From an uncultured Eubacterium sp. (GTDB taxonomy: Bacteria > Bacillota > Clostridia > Lachnospirales > Lachnospiraceae), in assembly GCA_905236295.1 (NCBI GenBank), contig CAJOQF010000200.1:1-6329 (forward strand): a stretch of DNA of 6,329 bases. Reading direction: 5' to 3'. How positions within the stretch are numbered: position 1 is the stretch's first letter; every line of letters starts with the position of its first letter. A program made the position numbers and the translations under genes. A model generated the notes under the pieces. It did not search any database and was not told the DNA's origin. It worked only from the letters and a program-made list of their open reading frames with translations. Shown in pieces: positions 1 to 6,329 of the stretch.

Positions 1-1794
1 ACTCTCTTCAAGCAGCTCATCATCAGTATCGGTAAAGTGAACGAGTTCTTTGGGCAGTAGTCGTCTCAACTCATTTTCCAACGCTTCTCCACTGGTCGGT
101 TTAAGGAGATATCCGTCAAACCCTGCTTTCTCATACATTATTCGATTCTCACTTCCGGCGTTGGCGGTGAGAACAACAACCGGAGTCTCTTTACACCTTC
201 CTGCAGTCTGTCTCCTGATATTATCGAGACATTCCAGACCATCCATATTCGGCATCAGATGATCCATAAAGATCACGTTGTATCTCTTATCCAGTGTTTT
301 TGAGAGCGCATCCTCTCCGCTTGAGGCCGTATCAACCTTGATCTTCGTATCTCGAAGAAGCTTTGATACAACAAGCAGGTTTGAAGCGTTGTCATCAACC
401 ACAAGGATCTCTGCCTCCGGCGCCTCAAAACTCTGATGATAATGGTCTCTGATATTGAGACTGTGTCGTCTTTCAATATCGACATGACCAATCTTTTCAT
501 CGCTTATTATCTTTTGAGGTATCGATATAATGAAGGTGGAACCCTTTGTGTACACACTGTTTACAGATATGGTTCCTCCCATCAGATCCACAAGCTGCTT
601 TACGATTGAAAGCCCGAGTCCGGTTCCCTCAATATACTTGTTCTTTTCCTCGTCTACACGCTTAAACGCCGTAAACAGATACGGAATACTCTCTTTCTTG
701 ATACCCATTCCAGTATCGGTTATGGAATAGTTGACAGTCGCATATCCGTTACTCTTCTCACATTGTATGGACAAGGTGACAGAGCCTTCACTCGTGTATT
801 TAATGGCGTTATTTAACACGTTTATGATAATCTGCTTGATCCGAACCTCATCACCGTAGAGCTGTGACGGTAGATCAGGTGCGACATTTACGTGAAATTC
901 AAGTCCTTTCTCCTTGGCTCGAAGCCACATCATCGCAACTATCTCCGAAAGCATGTCACCGCTGTTGTACGGAGTTGACGCGAGAGTCATCTGCCCCGAA
1001 TCAATCTTTGACATATCGAGGATATCATTTATAAGATGCAAGAGCATTTTGCCGGCAGATTGAATATTTGCGGCATCCTCAGCAACCTCTTCCGAAATAT
1101 CCTCCCTGAGGATCATCTCATTTAGTCCGATGATAGTATTTATCGGGGTTCTAATCTCATGACTCATGCTCGAAAAGAATCTGCTCTGAGCCGCATTTAA
1201 GTTTTCAATCTCCTTTCTCTGCTCCTCGCCCTTCTTTTTTTCCTTACGAATAATGGAAATCTCAAACTGTACAACGGAGATAATAATAAAGCACACGATC
1301 ACAAGAGATATTATAAGGGATCGATAAACCTGGTCATTGCTTCTGTCTGTAACCAAATAGGGATATATCCTCGCGACCATTATACACCCCACAAACACCA
1401 CTGCATCGAGAACGAAAAGAACTATTTTCATCTTTCCGTTTATTATCAGACTGATAAGAAGGGTGATCAGCACGAGCCATATAGGCGTACTCGACTTAAT
1501 ACCTCCTGCCAGAAAAAATACCCCCGGCAGAAGCACTGCGATCACCACAATCATCTCGACACTTGCAAACAGCTGTACTTTTCCGGTTTTAAATGTAATA
1601 AAGGTGACTGCAAATATTACTGCAAGTCCAATTGCAAGCATAATAGATAGCTTATAATCTCTCTCTCCCAATAAGGCATGCAGGAAAATGAGCAGCACGG
1701 AAAAAATGGAATGAATTGACAAAAGCATAAACATTCTGTCCTGCATATCTCTTTTCTCATCCGATAGAATACCTTTCATCTTTTTAAAAATCAT
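1..1794 (-). CDS. Membrane hybrid histidine kinase (6TM-HisKA-HATPase-REC), C-terminus cut by window edge
   Basis: Sensor kinase that should autophosphorylate on His and pass phosphate to its own receiver. I translated 598 codons from ATG 1794 to base 1 with no stop. Residues about 20-178 contain six hydrophobic segments (near 20-42, 47-69, 76-98, 103-118, 122-141, 159-177) with only short loops. A charged linker (180-200) leads to the HisKA H-box FFSSMSHEIRTPIN with His212. The HATPase domain has N-box Asn325 and Asn329, the G1 box DTGMG (360-364) and the G2 box GTGLGL (390-395). The receiver (about 462-578) shows Asp467/Asp468, phospho-acceptor Asp511 in FMDHLMP, Thr543 and Lys565-Pro566. 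The start overlaps the upstream kinase's stop as ATGA and has a GGAGGGGGG ribosome binding site 9 nt upstream. A C-terminal HPt domain may follow outside the window, but this cannot be seen. The sensed signal is unknown. Family assignment is firm; the kinase's specific role is not. Confidence 0.95.
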   Translation of the reverse strand, partial: MIFKKMKGILSDEKRDMQDRMFMLLSIHSIFSVLLIFLHALLGERDYKLSIMLAIGLAVIFAVTFITFKTGKVQLFASVEMIVVIAVLLPGVFFLAGGIKSSTPIWLVLITLLISLIINGKMKIVLFVLDAVVFVGCIMVARIYPYLVTDRSNDQVYRSLIISLVIVCFIIISVVQFEISIIRKEKKKGEEQRKEIENLNAAQSRFFSSMSHEIRTPINTIIGLNEMILREDISEEVAEDAANIQSAGKMLLHLINDILDMSKIDSGQMTLASTPYNSGDMLSEIVAMMWLRAKEKGLEFHVNVAPDLPSQLYGDEVRIKQIIINVLNNAIKYTSEGSVTLSIQCEKSNGYATVNYSITDTGMGIKKESIPYLFTAFKRVDEEKNKYIEGTGLGLSIVKQLVDLMGGTISVNSVYTKGSTFIISIPQKIISDEKIGHVDIERRHSLNIRDHYHQSFEAPEAEILVVDDNASNLLVVSKLLRDTKIKVDTASSGEDALSKTLDKRYNVIFMDHLMPNMDGLECLDNIRRQTAGRCKETPVVVLTANAGSENRIMYEKAGFDGYLLKPTSGEALENELRRLLPKELVHFTDTDDELLEES

Positions 1795-4484
1795 GACTGC
1801 TCACCCCCCTCCGGAGAAAATTCCAGAATATCATCAGCAGGACTCTCCGGTTCAAACTCCATTATCTCCCCATGATCCGAAAAATCCTCCGGCGCAAATT
1901 CCATTATCTCATCTTCGTCAGATTCGGACGATGCGCTATCTTTAGAACCGTCTTTAGCTTTGTCCTTTCCGTATGCAGCGAGTATCGAGTCGGTGAGATC
2001 TTCGTACCAGCTTGAAAATTCAGCGTGATTCGCTACAACATAACCGGTATCATGAACCTTTGAAGCCTCCTCAAGAGATTTAGCAAGATCTGAAAGTTCT
2101 CCCGCTCCCACCATCTTCGCTGTACTCTTGAGTGAATGTACAAGTATCGTATAATTCTCAAAATCCATTTCGTCGAAGAATCTGTCAAGATCTTTCTTTT
2201 TAAATCCGGCATCTGACGCGAACTGCAGGAGCAATGACTCATAAAAACTGTCATCGTCCTGACAGTAATGTCGTCCCTTTTTAATATCTATTCCCTTTTC
2301 GCTCAGTTTCTCATAAACCGGAAGTACATCTTCCGCCATTCCCGGAACATAGAGCGAACTCCTGTTTATGCTAACTTCTGTGGAATCCGACGATTCTTTG
2401 CCGATTCTCAGAGTACGCCTGTCAATCTTTTCGTATGTGATCGAAGCTTTAGGCAATACCTTCTTTAACACCCGCTCAAGTTCAACAATCTCAATTGGTT
2501 TTGACACAAATCCGTCAAATCCTTCATTTAAGAACATTTCCTTTGCTGAGCTGACCGCATTTGCAGTGAGTGCAACTATCGGGAACTCTTTTCCAGCCCT
2601 TGTCGCGTCGGCGCGTATGATCCTCATTGCCTCAATACCATCCATTTCGGGCATCATATGATCCATAAAGATAATATCATAGTCATTTTCACGGCACATA
2701 TTTATGCCTTCTTTACCGGAATCAGCTGTAAAGACCTCCATTCCATAACCTTTAAACACGCCTTTTGCAACCGTATGATTCATCGGTTCATCATCAACCA
2801 CGAGCGCACGTATTCCATGACAGAACATCTTGCCTTCGCTCTCTTCAAACTCTTTGTTATCCATAGAGAGCATTGAGACAATGGTAAATCCATAATAAGG
2901 CTTCTTTAATATTCTTGCCTTGGAGTATTCAGGAAGTTTAAAGCCTGAATCGGCGATAACGATCACCATACTCTCAAGTATTGAGGTTTCAAGATACTCT
3001 GCATTTTCCATGTAATAATTCTCATCAACAAACACATGGGAAACCTTTACCTTTTTCAACAGACGCTTTAATGATTCTATATTATCGATTCTGTGAAGAG
3101 GGATTTTCAGACTTCCCACGATATTTCGAATCATGGAATAATAGAATTCCCTGACCTCGGGCTTGCTTATATTCTCGTATCCGACAAACCATGCTATGCA
3201 AACACTCTCACTTTCAGGCAGAGAAATACATCCGACAGGATCCACAACTGTCTGCGGAATACTGACCGTCACTGTACTTCCCTTATCAGGTATACTGTTT
3301 ATTGTAAGGAATCCGCTCATTGAGCGCAGAAATCCCACTACAATTGACAGACCAAGTCCAAGACCGCTGGTAGATCTGGTTCTTCCGGAATCACCCTGAT
3401 AGAAACGCTCAAACACATGATCCATCTCATGTTGTGACATACCGACACCTGTATCTGTCACAGATACGCACAGATTTATACCGTACGGTTGGATGTTGGA
3501 ACTGATCTTTACATATACTCCACCCTGTTTGGTATATTTAAGACCGTTTCCGATCAGATGCCAGAGTATCTTCTTAAGCTTGGAAGAGTCAGTGTTCATC
3601 ACAGACGGAACATTGGGATCAACGTCTATTATAAGTTCCACATCATCCTGCATATATGGCTTAAGCTCTGTGACAAGGTCATTTATAACGGAGGAAAGCA
3701 TATAGTCCTCCTTGTTTACAGCAAGTCTGTGCATATCGATCTCAGAATAATCGAGAATATCACTGACCTGTTCCGCTACCCTTTTACCGGCATCCGACAC
3801 CGCCATAAGATCTTCTTTTATGTCTTCGGACGTGGTTTTGTCCATACACACAGTAGTAAGTCCGATAACAGCATTTATCGGGGTCCTGATCTCATGGGAT
3901 ACATTCGCCAAAAAGTCCGTAGCACTTTGATTTTTGGTTTCAAGATCATCTATTTTTGCCTCATAGTTGTCGATAGTCTTTTTAAACTCGGCATTTATTC
4001 GGTTTAATACATCACTTACAACAAATAGGAGGGCAAAATGCCAGATTATGCGTACCACATCATGAGATGTCATCACCCCATCCCCGAAATAATAAATCTG
4101 TAACAGCTTGTAGATCATTCCTATATACGAAACCACCAACAGCAGTCTTACCAGTTTTATCTCCTGTGTCATCATAAAAATAATGAGCGCAGCAGCAACA
4201 ATCGGAGTTGCATCCATAATGGTTTCTTCATTTACAATATACAGAAACACCTCAAACATGCCCAAAAACGCATATACATAGATTCTGATATGCTCTTCGA
4301 TGTTGCCTGAAATATGTAAAACAAGGACAATTATGGCCGCAATACAAAGAAGCGGTATCATCCATTTTTCCCAACCGTTTACAATATTAAGGACTATAAG
4401 CACGAACGAGAAAATAGCAATTGAGAATACAAGCGCCAGATGCGCCATCGTCCGTACCTGATTCTCCAATCTGTTTATATCCAT
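1791..4484 (-). CDS. Membrane hybrid histidine kinase with pseudo-receiver, receiver and HPt domains (897 aa)
   Basis: Multistep phosphorelay kinase in the cytoplasmic membrane. Six hydrophobic segments occupy about residues 13-160, followed by a helical linker (161-190). HisKA has His197 in NVSHEIRTPIN. HATPase has Asn313 (the first N-box Asn is His309), G1 DTGVG (344-348) and G2 GLGLG (374-378). Residues about 425-545 resemble a receiver that keeps Asp487 and Lys528-Pro529 but lacks the acidic pair (Gly-Tyr instead), so it is probably a pseudo-receiver. The true receiver (about 558-672) has Asp564/Asp565, Asp608 in FMDHMMP, Thr640 and Lys662-Pro663. An HPt domain (about 730-840) has His783 in HSLKSTAKMVGA. 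The tail (841-897) is acidic and contains three (E/D)I(M/L)EFxPE repeats. The start lies 4 bp after the HD-GYP stop, with AGGGAG 10 nt upstream inside that gene. The neighbouring REC-HD-GYP protein is the likely phosphate acceptor, which is inference from context. The stimulus is unknown. Confidence 0.95.
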   Translation of the reverse strand: MDINRLENQVRTMAHLALVFSIAIFSFVLIVLNIVNGWEKWMIPLLCIAAIIVLVLHISGNIEEHIRIYVYAFLGMFEVFLYIVNEETIMDATPIVAAALIIFMMTQEIKLVRLLLVVSYIGMIYKLLQIYYFGDGVMTSHDVVRIIWHFALLFVVSDVLNRINAEFKKTIDNYEAKIDDLETKNQSATDFLANVSHEIRTPINAVIGLTTVCMDKTTSEDIKEDLMAVSDAGKRVAEQVSDILDYSEIDMHRLAVNKEDYMLSSVINDLVTELKPYMQDDVELIIDVDPNVPSVMNTDSSKLKKILWHLIGNGLKYTKQGGVYVKISSNIQPYGINLCVSVTDTGVGMSQHEMDHVFERFYQGDSGRTRSTSGLGLGLSIVVGFLRSMSGFLTINSIPDKGSTVTVSIPQTVVDPVGCISLPESESVCIAWFVGYENISKPEVREFYYSMIRNIVGSLKIPLHRIDNIESLKRLLKKVKVSHVFVDENYYMENAEYLETSILESMVIVIADSGFKLPEYSKARILKKPYYGFTIVSMLSMDNKEFEESEGKMFCHGIRALVVDDEPMNHTVAKGVFKGYGMEVFTADSGKEGINMCRENDYDIIFMDHMMPEMDGIEAMRIIRADATRAGKEFPIVALTANAVSSAKEMFLNEGFDGFVSKPIEIVELERVLKKVLPKASITYEKIDRRTLRIGKESSDSTEVSINRSSLYVPGMAEDVLPVYEKLSEKGIDIKKGRHYCQDDDSFYESLLLQFASDAGFKKKDLDRFFDEMDFENYTILVHSLKSTAKMVGAGELSDLAKSLEEASKVHDTGYVVANHAEFSSWYEDLTDSILAAYGKDKAKDGSKDSASSESDEDEIMEFAPEDFSDHGEIMEFEPESPADDILEFSPEGGEQS
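1804..1812 (-). promoter_or_regulatory. Ribosome binding site of the second kinase, inside the first kinase gene
   Basis: Minus-strand GGAGGGGGG encodes the Glu-Gly-Gly near the end of the 897-aa kinase and lies 9 nt before ATG 1794-1792. The start shares ATGA with the upstream TGA stop, a classic termination-reinitiation junction that would keep the two kinases in a fixed ratio. Confidence 0.7.
1809..1910 (-). repeat. Three in-frame copies of an (E/D)I(M/L)EFxPE motif in the kinase C-terminal tail
   Basis: The tail of the 897-aa kinase carries EIMEFAPE (859-866), EIMEFEPE (873-880) and DILEFSPE (885-892), with 14- and 12-residue steps, set in acidic, Ser/Asp-rich sequence. The first two copies are also nearly identical in DNA (the minus-strand complement of TCCATTATCTC occurs in both), while the third has diverged. 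They look like short linear motifs in a disordered tail; their function is unknown. Confidence 0.8.
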
Positions 4485-4488
4485 ATTT

Positions 4489-5499
4489 CTAATGCTCCCT
4501 CATGGAATAATCTTTATCTTCGTCAATCATTTCGATCATCAGTTCGGCGAAAACAGGATCGAACTGGGTTCCTTTTCCCTTTTCGATTTCTTCTTTGACC
4601 TTTTCCTGTGGCATGATATCACGGTAGCTTCTGCGGCTGGTCATGGCATCATACGCATCCGCCACTGCGATTATCCTTGCCTCTTTCGGAATTTCTTCCC
4701 CTATAAGGCCATCGGGATACCCGCCACCGGAAAATCTTTCATGGTGCCATCTCGCTCCCGTTACAAGCTTAGGCATCTCGGTGATATTTTTTAATATCCT
4801 TGCCCCCATTACAGGGTGATTTTTTATCTTGTCGAACTCATCCCTTGTAAGCTTGGATGGCTTGTTTATAACCGCATCCGGCACACCGATCTTTCCGACA
4901 TCATGAAGCAGACCCATCATATAGATCTCGTCCTGCTCCTTCTTTGTGAAGCCGTATCTCTTAGCTATCTCCCTGCTGTAATTGGCAACTCGCCCCGAGT
5001 GACCGTTTGTATATGTATCTTTCGCATCGATCGCATCCGCAAGAGATCTTACGATATTTAAGGAGAGTCTCTCATTTTCCCTTGTCTTTTTATCCACCTC
5101 ATCAGCAAGATTTCTCTGAAGTCTGATAAGCTCGATAGTGTGCTTTACTCTTATCGCAAGAACTTCCGGAACAAACGGCTTTTTGATAAAGTCCATTGCT
5201 CCGAGCGAAAGTCCTTTTGTCTCACTCTCCTCGTCATCATTTGCCGTGAGGAAGATAACAGGTATCCCCTCGCTTTCCTCTCCCATTGAGCGAAGTCTTC
5301 TCAATGCTTCAAATCCATCCATTCCGGGCATTCTGATATCAAGAAGTATCAGATCCGGCTTGCCATTCTCGCTGATATAATCAAGCATAGCCTGTCCCGA
5401 TTTCAACGCCGTGACCCTCATATTGTTCTTACTTAAGATATGTCCCGCCATTCTCAAGTTTGAGGTGTCATCATCAACTACAATAACCCACTCTGCCAT
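4489..5499 (-). CDS. Response regulator with HD-GYP output domain (RpfG-type architecture), probable c-di-GMP phosphodiesterase
   Basis: Cytoplasmic 336-residue two-domain regulator. The N-terminal receiver (about 3-120) has Asp9-Asp10-Asp11, phospho-acceptor Asp54 in LLDIRMPGMDG, Thr85 and Lys107-Pro108. A helical linker (about 120-150) joins an HD-GYP domain with His167, the HD pair His199-Asp200 in HDVGKIG, Lys203, His228 in NHP, His252-His253-Glu254, Gly260-Tyr261-Pro262 and Asp281. HD-GYP proteins with these residues hydrolyse cyclic-di-GMP to pGpG or GMP. Two deviations are visible. Tyr163 sits where RpfG-like trinuclear enzymes have Glu, which suggests a two-metal site. Ser257 replaces the usual Asp of HHExxDGxGYP. 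The ATG is preceded by AAAGGGG at 6 nt spacing. It is the first gene of the three-gene operon, so phosphorylation by the downstream-encoded kinases is the simplest model. Length and architecture are typical of the family. Substrate and activity are inferred from motifs only. Confidence 0.95.
   Translation of the reverse strand: MAEWVIVVDDDTSNLRMAGHILSKNNMRVTALKSGQAMLDYISENGKPDLILLDIRMPGMDGFEALRRLRSMGEESEGIPVIFLTANDDEESETKGLSLGAMDFIKKPFVPEVLAIRVKHTIELIRLQRNLADEVDKKTRENERLSLNIVRSLADAIDAKDTYTNGHSGRVANYSREIAKRYGFTKKEQDEIYMMGLLHDVGKIGVPDAVINKPSKLTRDEFDKIKNHPVMGARILKNITEMPKLVTGARWHHERFSGGGYPDGLIGEEIPKEARIIAVADAYDAMTSRRSYRDIMPQEKVKEEIEKGKGTQFDPVFAELMIEMIDEDKDYSMREH
4495..4500 (-). promoter_or_regulatory. 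Ribosome binding site of the 897-aa kinase, inside the HD-GYP gene
   Basis: Minus-strand AGGGAG overlaps the last codons of the HD-GYP gene and lies 10 nt before the kinase ATG (4484-4482). With only 4 bp between stop and start, the two genes are almost certainly co-transcribed and probably translationally coupled. Confidence 0.65.
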
Positions 5500-5505
5500 A
5501 AATTT

Positions 5506-5512
5506 CCCCTTT
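5506..5512 (-). promoter_or_regulatory. Ribosome binding site of the HD-GYP gene
   Basis: Minus-strand AAAGGGG ends 6 nt before the ATG at 5499-5497. It supports the chosen start, which also places the receiver's first strand (WVIVVDDD) right at the N-terminus, as expected. Confidence 0.7.
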
Positions 5513-5600
5513 GATATTGAACAAACTGCTACAACATCATTAAACCTTTCATAATATTTTATATATAATTCACAAATATTCGACCGAAATTTATATTAAC

Positions 5601-5628
5601 ATATTACTATGCTGAGCGCTACTATCAA
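5601..5628 (-). promoter_or_regulatory. Candidate promoter of the HD-GYP/kinase operon
   Basis: On the minus strand, TTGATA (5628-5623, five of six bases of the -35 consensus) is followed after 16 bp by TAATAT (5606-5601, a weak -10). Transcription would start near 5594 and leave a leader of about 95 nt before the HD-GYP ATG. Its -35 lies only 7 bp from the -35 of the purC promoter, so the two promoters would be back to back. Other AT-rich stretches nearer the gene (5545-5575) could also serve, and the choice is uncertain. Confidence 0.35.
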
Positions 5629-5635
5629 TTTTCCC

Positions 5636-5663
5636 TTGCAAATACTTAGTTGCTTGTTATAAT
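5636..5663 (+). promoter_or_regulatory. Vegetative promoter of purC with extended -10
   Basis: A perfect -10 hexamer TATAAT lies at 5658-5663 with an upstream TG at 5655-5656 (extended -10). A -35-like TTGCAA lies at 5636-5641, giving a 16-bp spacer. Transcription would begin near 5670, leaving a leader of only about 29 nt. The transcribed leader therefore has no room for a purine riboswitch or an attenuator, so any purine regulation would have to act by a protein on the promoter. Confidence 0.75.
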
Positions 5664-5685
5664 CTCTTATAGTAGAAAATAAAAA

Positions 5686-5690
5686 AGGAG
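5686..5690 (+). promoter_or_regulatory. Ribosome binding site of purC
   Basis: AGGAG, extended to AAGGAGAT, sits 8 nt before ATG 5699-5701. It decides the start of purC and is close to ideal for a Gram-positive host. Confidence 0.85.
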
Positions 5691-5698
5691 ATGTACCC

Positions 5699-6329
5699 AT
5701 GACACCTATTAAAGAAGGAAAAGTACGTGAAATTTACGATAACGGCGACTCACTTATCATGGTCGCAACAGACAGGATCAGCTGCTTTGATGTTATCCTC
5801 CACAACGAGATAACAAAAAAGGGAACTGTCCTCACCCAGATTTCAAAATTCTGGTTTGATATGACAAAGGATATCGTTCCGAATCACATGATCTCAGTTG
5901 ATGTAAACGATATGCCTGAGTTTTTCAGAAATCCGAAATACGACGGCAACTCAATGATGTGCAAGAAGCTCGAGATGCTTCCGGTCGAGTGCATCGTTAG
6001 AGGATATATCACCGGCAGCGGTTGGGAAAGCTACAAAAAGGACGGTACTGTCTGCGGCATCAAGCTTCCGGAAGGTTTAAAAGAATCCGACAAGCTTCCT
6101 GAGCCGATCTACACCCCATCCACAAAGGCAGAGCTCGGAGATCATGACGAGAACATTTCATACGAGCAGTCGATCGCTCATCTCGAGAAAGCATTCCCGG
6201 GTAAAGGCGAGGAATACGCAAAGAAATTAAAGGATCTCACTATCGCTCTCTACAAGAAATGTGCTGACTACGCGCTCACAAAGGGCATCATAATCGCAGA
6301 TACCAAGTTTGAATTCGGACTGAACAAAA
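5699..6329 (+). CDS. purC: Phosphoribosylaminoimidazole-succinocarboxamide synthase (SAICAR synthetase), C-terminus cut by window edge
   Basis: Purine biosynthesis enzyme that ligates aspartate to CAIR using ATP to give SAICAR in the cytoplasm. The first 210 codons are present and open to the right edge. Visible motifs are the N-terminal nucleotide-binding segment KEGKVREIY (5-13), TDRISCFDV (24-32, with Cys29 where Ala is usual), the first SAICAR synthetase signature [14 protein letters not shown] (94-107) and the second signature [10 protein letters not shown] (198-207). The spacing between signatures and the insert with [18 protein letters not shown] suggest the longer yeast Ade1-like form of about 290-300 residues rather than the short E. 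coli form, so roughly 80-90 residues are missing here. The start is fixed by AGGAG with 8 nt spacing. It is transcribed divergently from the signalling operon and has its own promoter. There is no sign of a functional link to the kinases. Confidence 0.97.
   Translation, partial: MTPIKEGKVREIYDNGDSLIMVATDRISCFDVILHNEITKKGTVLTQISKFWFDMTKDIVPNHMISVDVNDMPEFFRNPKYDGNSMMCKKLEMLPVECIVRGYITGSGWESYKKDGTVCGIKLPEGLKESDKLPEPIYTPSTKAELGDHDENISYEQSIAHLEKAFPGKGEEYAKKLKDLTIALYKKCADYALTKGIIIADTKFEFGLNK

Larger units (their letters stand above)
5500..5698. other. Divergent intergenic region
   Basis: This 199-bp AT-rich spacer lies between the operon and purC. Besides the two promoters and ribosome binding sites listed separately, it contains a small palindrome TTCG-AC-CGAA (5579-5588) and a TACTAT direct repeat (5605-5610 and 5620-5625). 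I see no small ORF with a good ribosome binding site, no strong terminator hairpin and no RNA gene in it. Confidence 0.8.

Noticed and set aside
1791..1812. Possible -1 ribosomal frameshift at G GGG GGT fusing the two kinases
   Set aside because: The heptamer fits the X XXY YYZ pattern in the correct frame, but the -1 frame reads TGA at once after it, and the +1 frame stops shortly downstream. No fusion protein would be made. The G-run is better explained as the ribosome binding site of the next gene.
3489..4007. 172-codon plus-strand open frame opposite the large kinase
   Set aside because: It lies wholly antisense to the conserved HisKA and HATPase coding sequence, its translation shows no recognisable domain, and it has no convincing ribosome binding site. 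It is a shadow of the kinase gene, as are the other plus-strand frames between 1 and 5400.
5500..5600. Leader riboswitch (for example a c-di-GMP GEMM type) before the HD-GYP gene
   Set aside because: The roughly 95-nt leader is AT-rich, with no GEMM-like conserved core and no terminator-like stem that I could find, and the transcription start itself is uncertain.
5663..5698. Purine riboswitch or attenuator in front of purC
   Set aside because: The predicted leader is about 29 nt, too short for a purine riboswitch aptamer, and no hairpin followed by a T-run is present.
1..6329. Mobile element, CRISPR array, tRNA or rRNA
   Set aside because: No transposase or integrase gene, regularly spaced repeat array, terminal inverted repeats or cloverleaf-like sequence is apparent. 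The window is filled by four protein genes and one short spacer.

Overview
The window looks like chromosomal DNA from a low-to-moderate GC Gram-positive anaerobe of the Clostridia, most likely Lachnospiraceae (Butyrivibrio/Roseburia-like). This is inferred from strong AGGAG-type ribosome binding sites, AT-rich spacers, the style of the hybrid kinases and the form of PurC. No similarity search was possible, so the family-level placement is tentative.

Layout: positions 1-5499 hold three tightly packed minus-strand genes that read as one operon, in the order REC-HD-GYP (5499-4489), full-length membrane hybrid histidine kinase with receiver and HPt domains (4484-1791), and second membrane hybrid kinase (1794 to beyond the left edge). 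The first two genes are 4 bp apart. The second and third overlap by 4 bp (ATGA), which indicates translational coupling. A 199-bp AT-rich intergenic region (5500-5698) separates this operon from purC, which runs rightward on the plus strand and is cut by the right edge. This region carries a good vegetative promoter for purC and a weaker candidate promoter for the operon, with the two -35 elements back to back.

How the genes may work together: the two kinases have six predicted membrane helices each and almost no extracytoplasmic domain, so they probably sense a membrane or intramembrane signal. The full-length kinase has all stages of a phosphorelay (His197, Asp608 receiver, His783 HPt) plus an extra degenerate receiver. 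The natural final acceptor is Asp54 of the REC-HD-GYP protein, whose output domain has the residues expected of a cyclic-di-GMP phosphodiesterase. No DNA-binding output domain occurs in the window, so the visible output is second-messenger turnover rather than direct transcription control. purC (SAICAR synthetase, purine biosynthesis) is a housekeeping neighbour with no evident functional link.

The most notable features are the compact three-gene phosphorelay, the pseudo-receiver in the large kinase, and a threefold (E/D)I(M/L)EFxPE motif in that kinase's acidic C-terminal tail.
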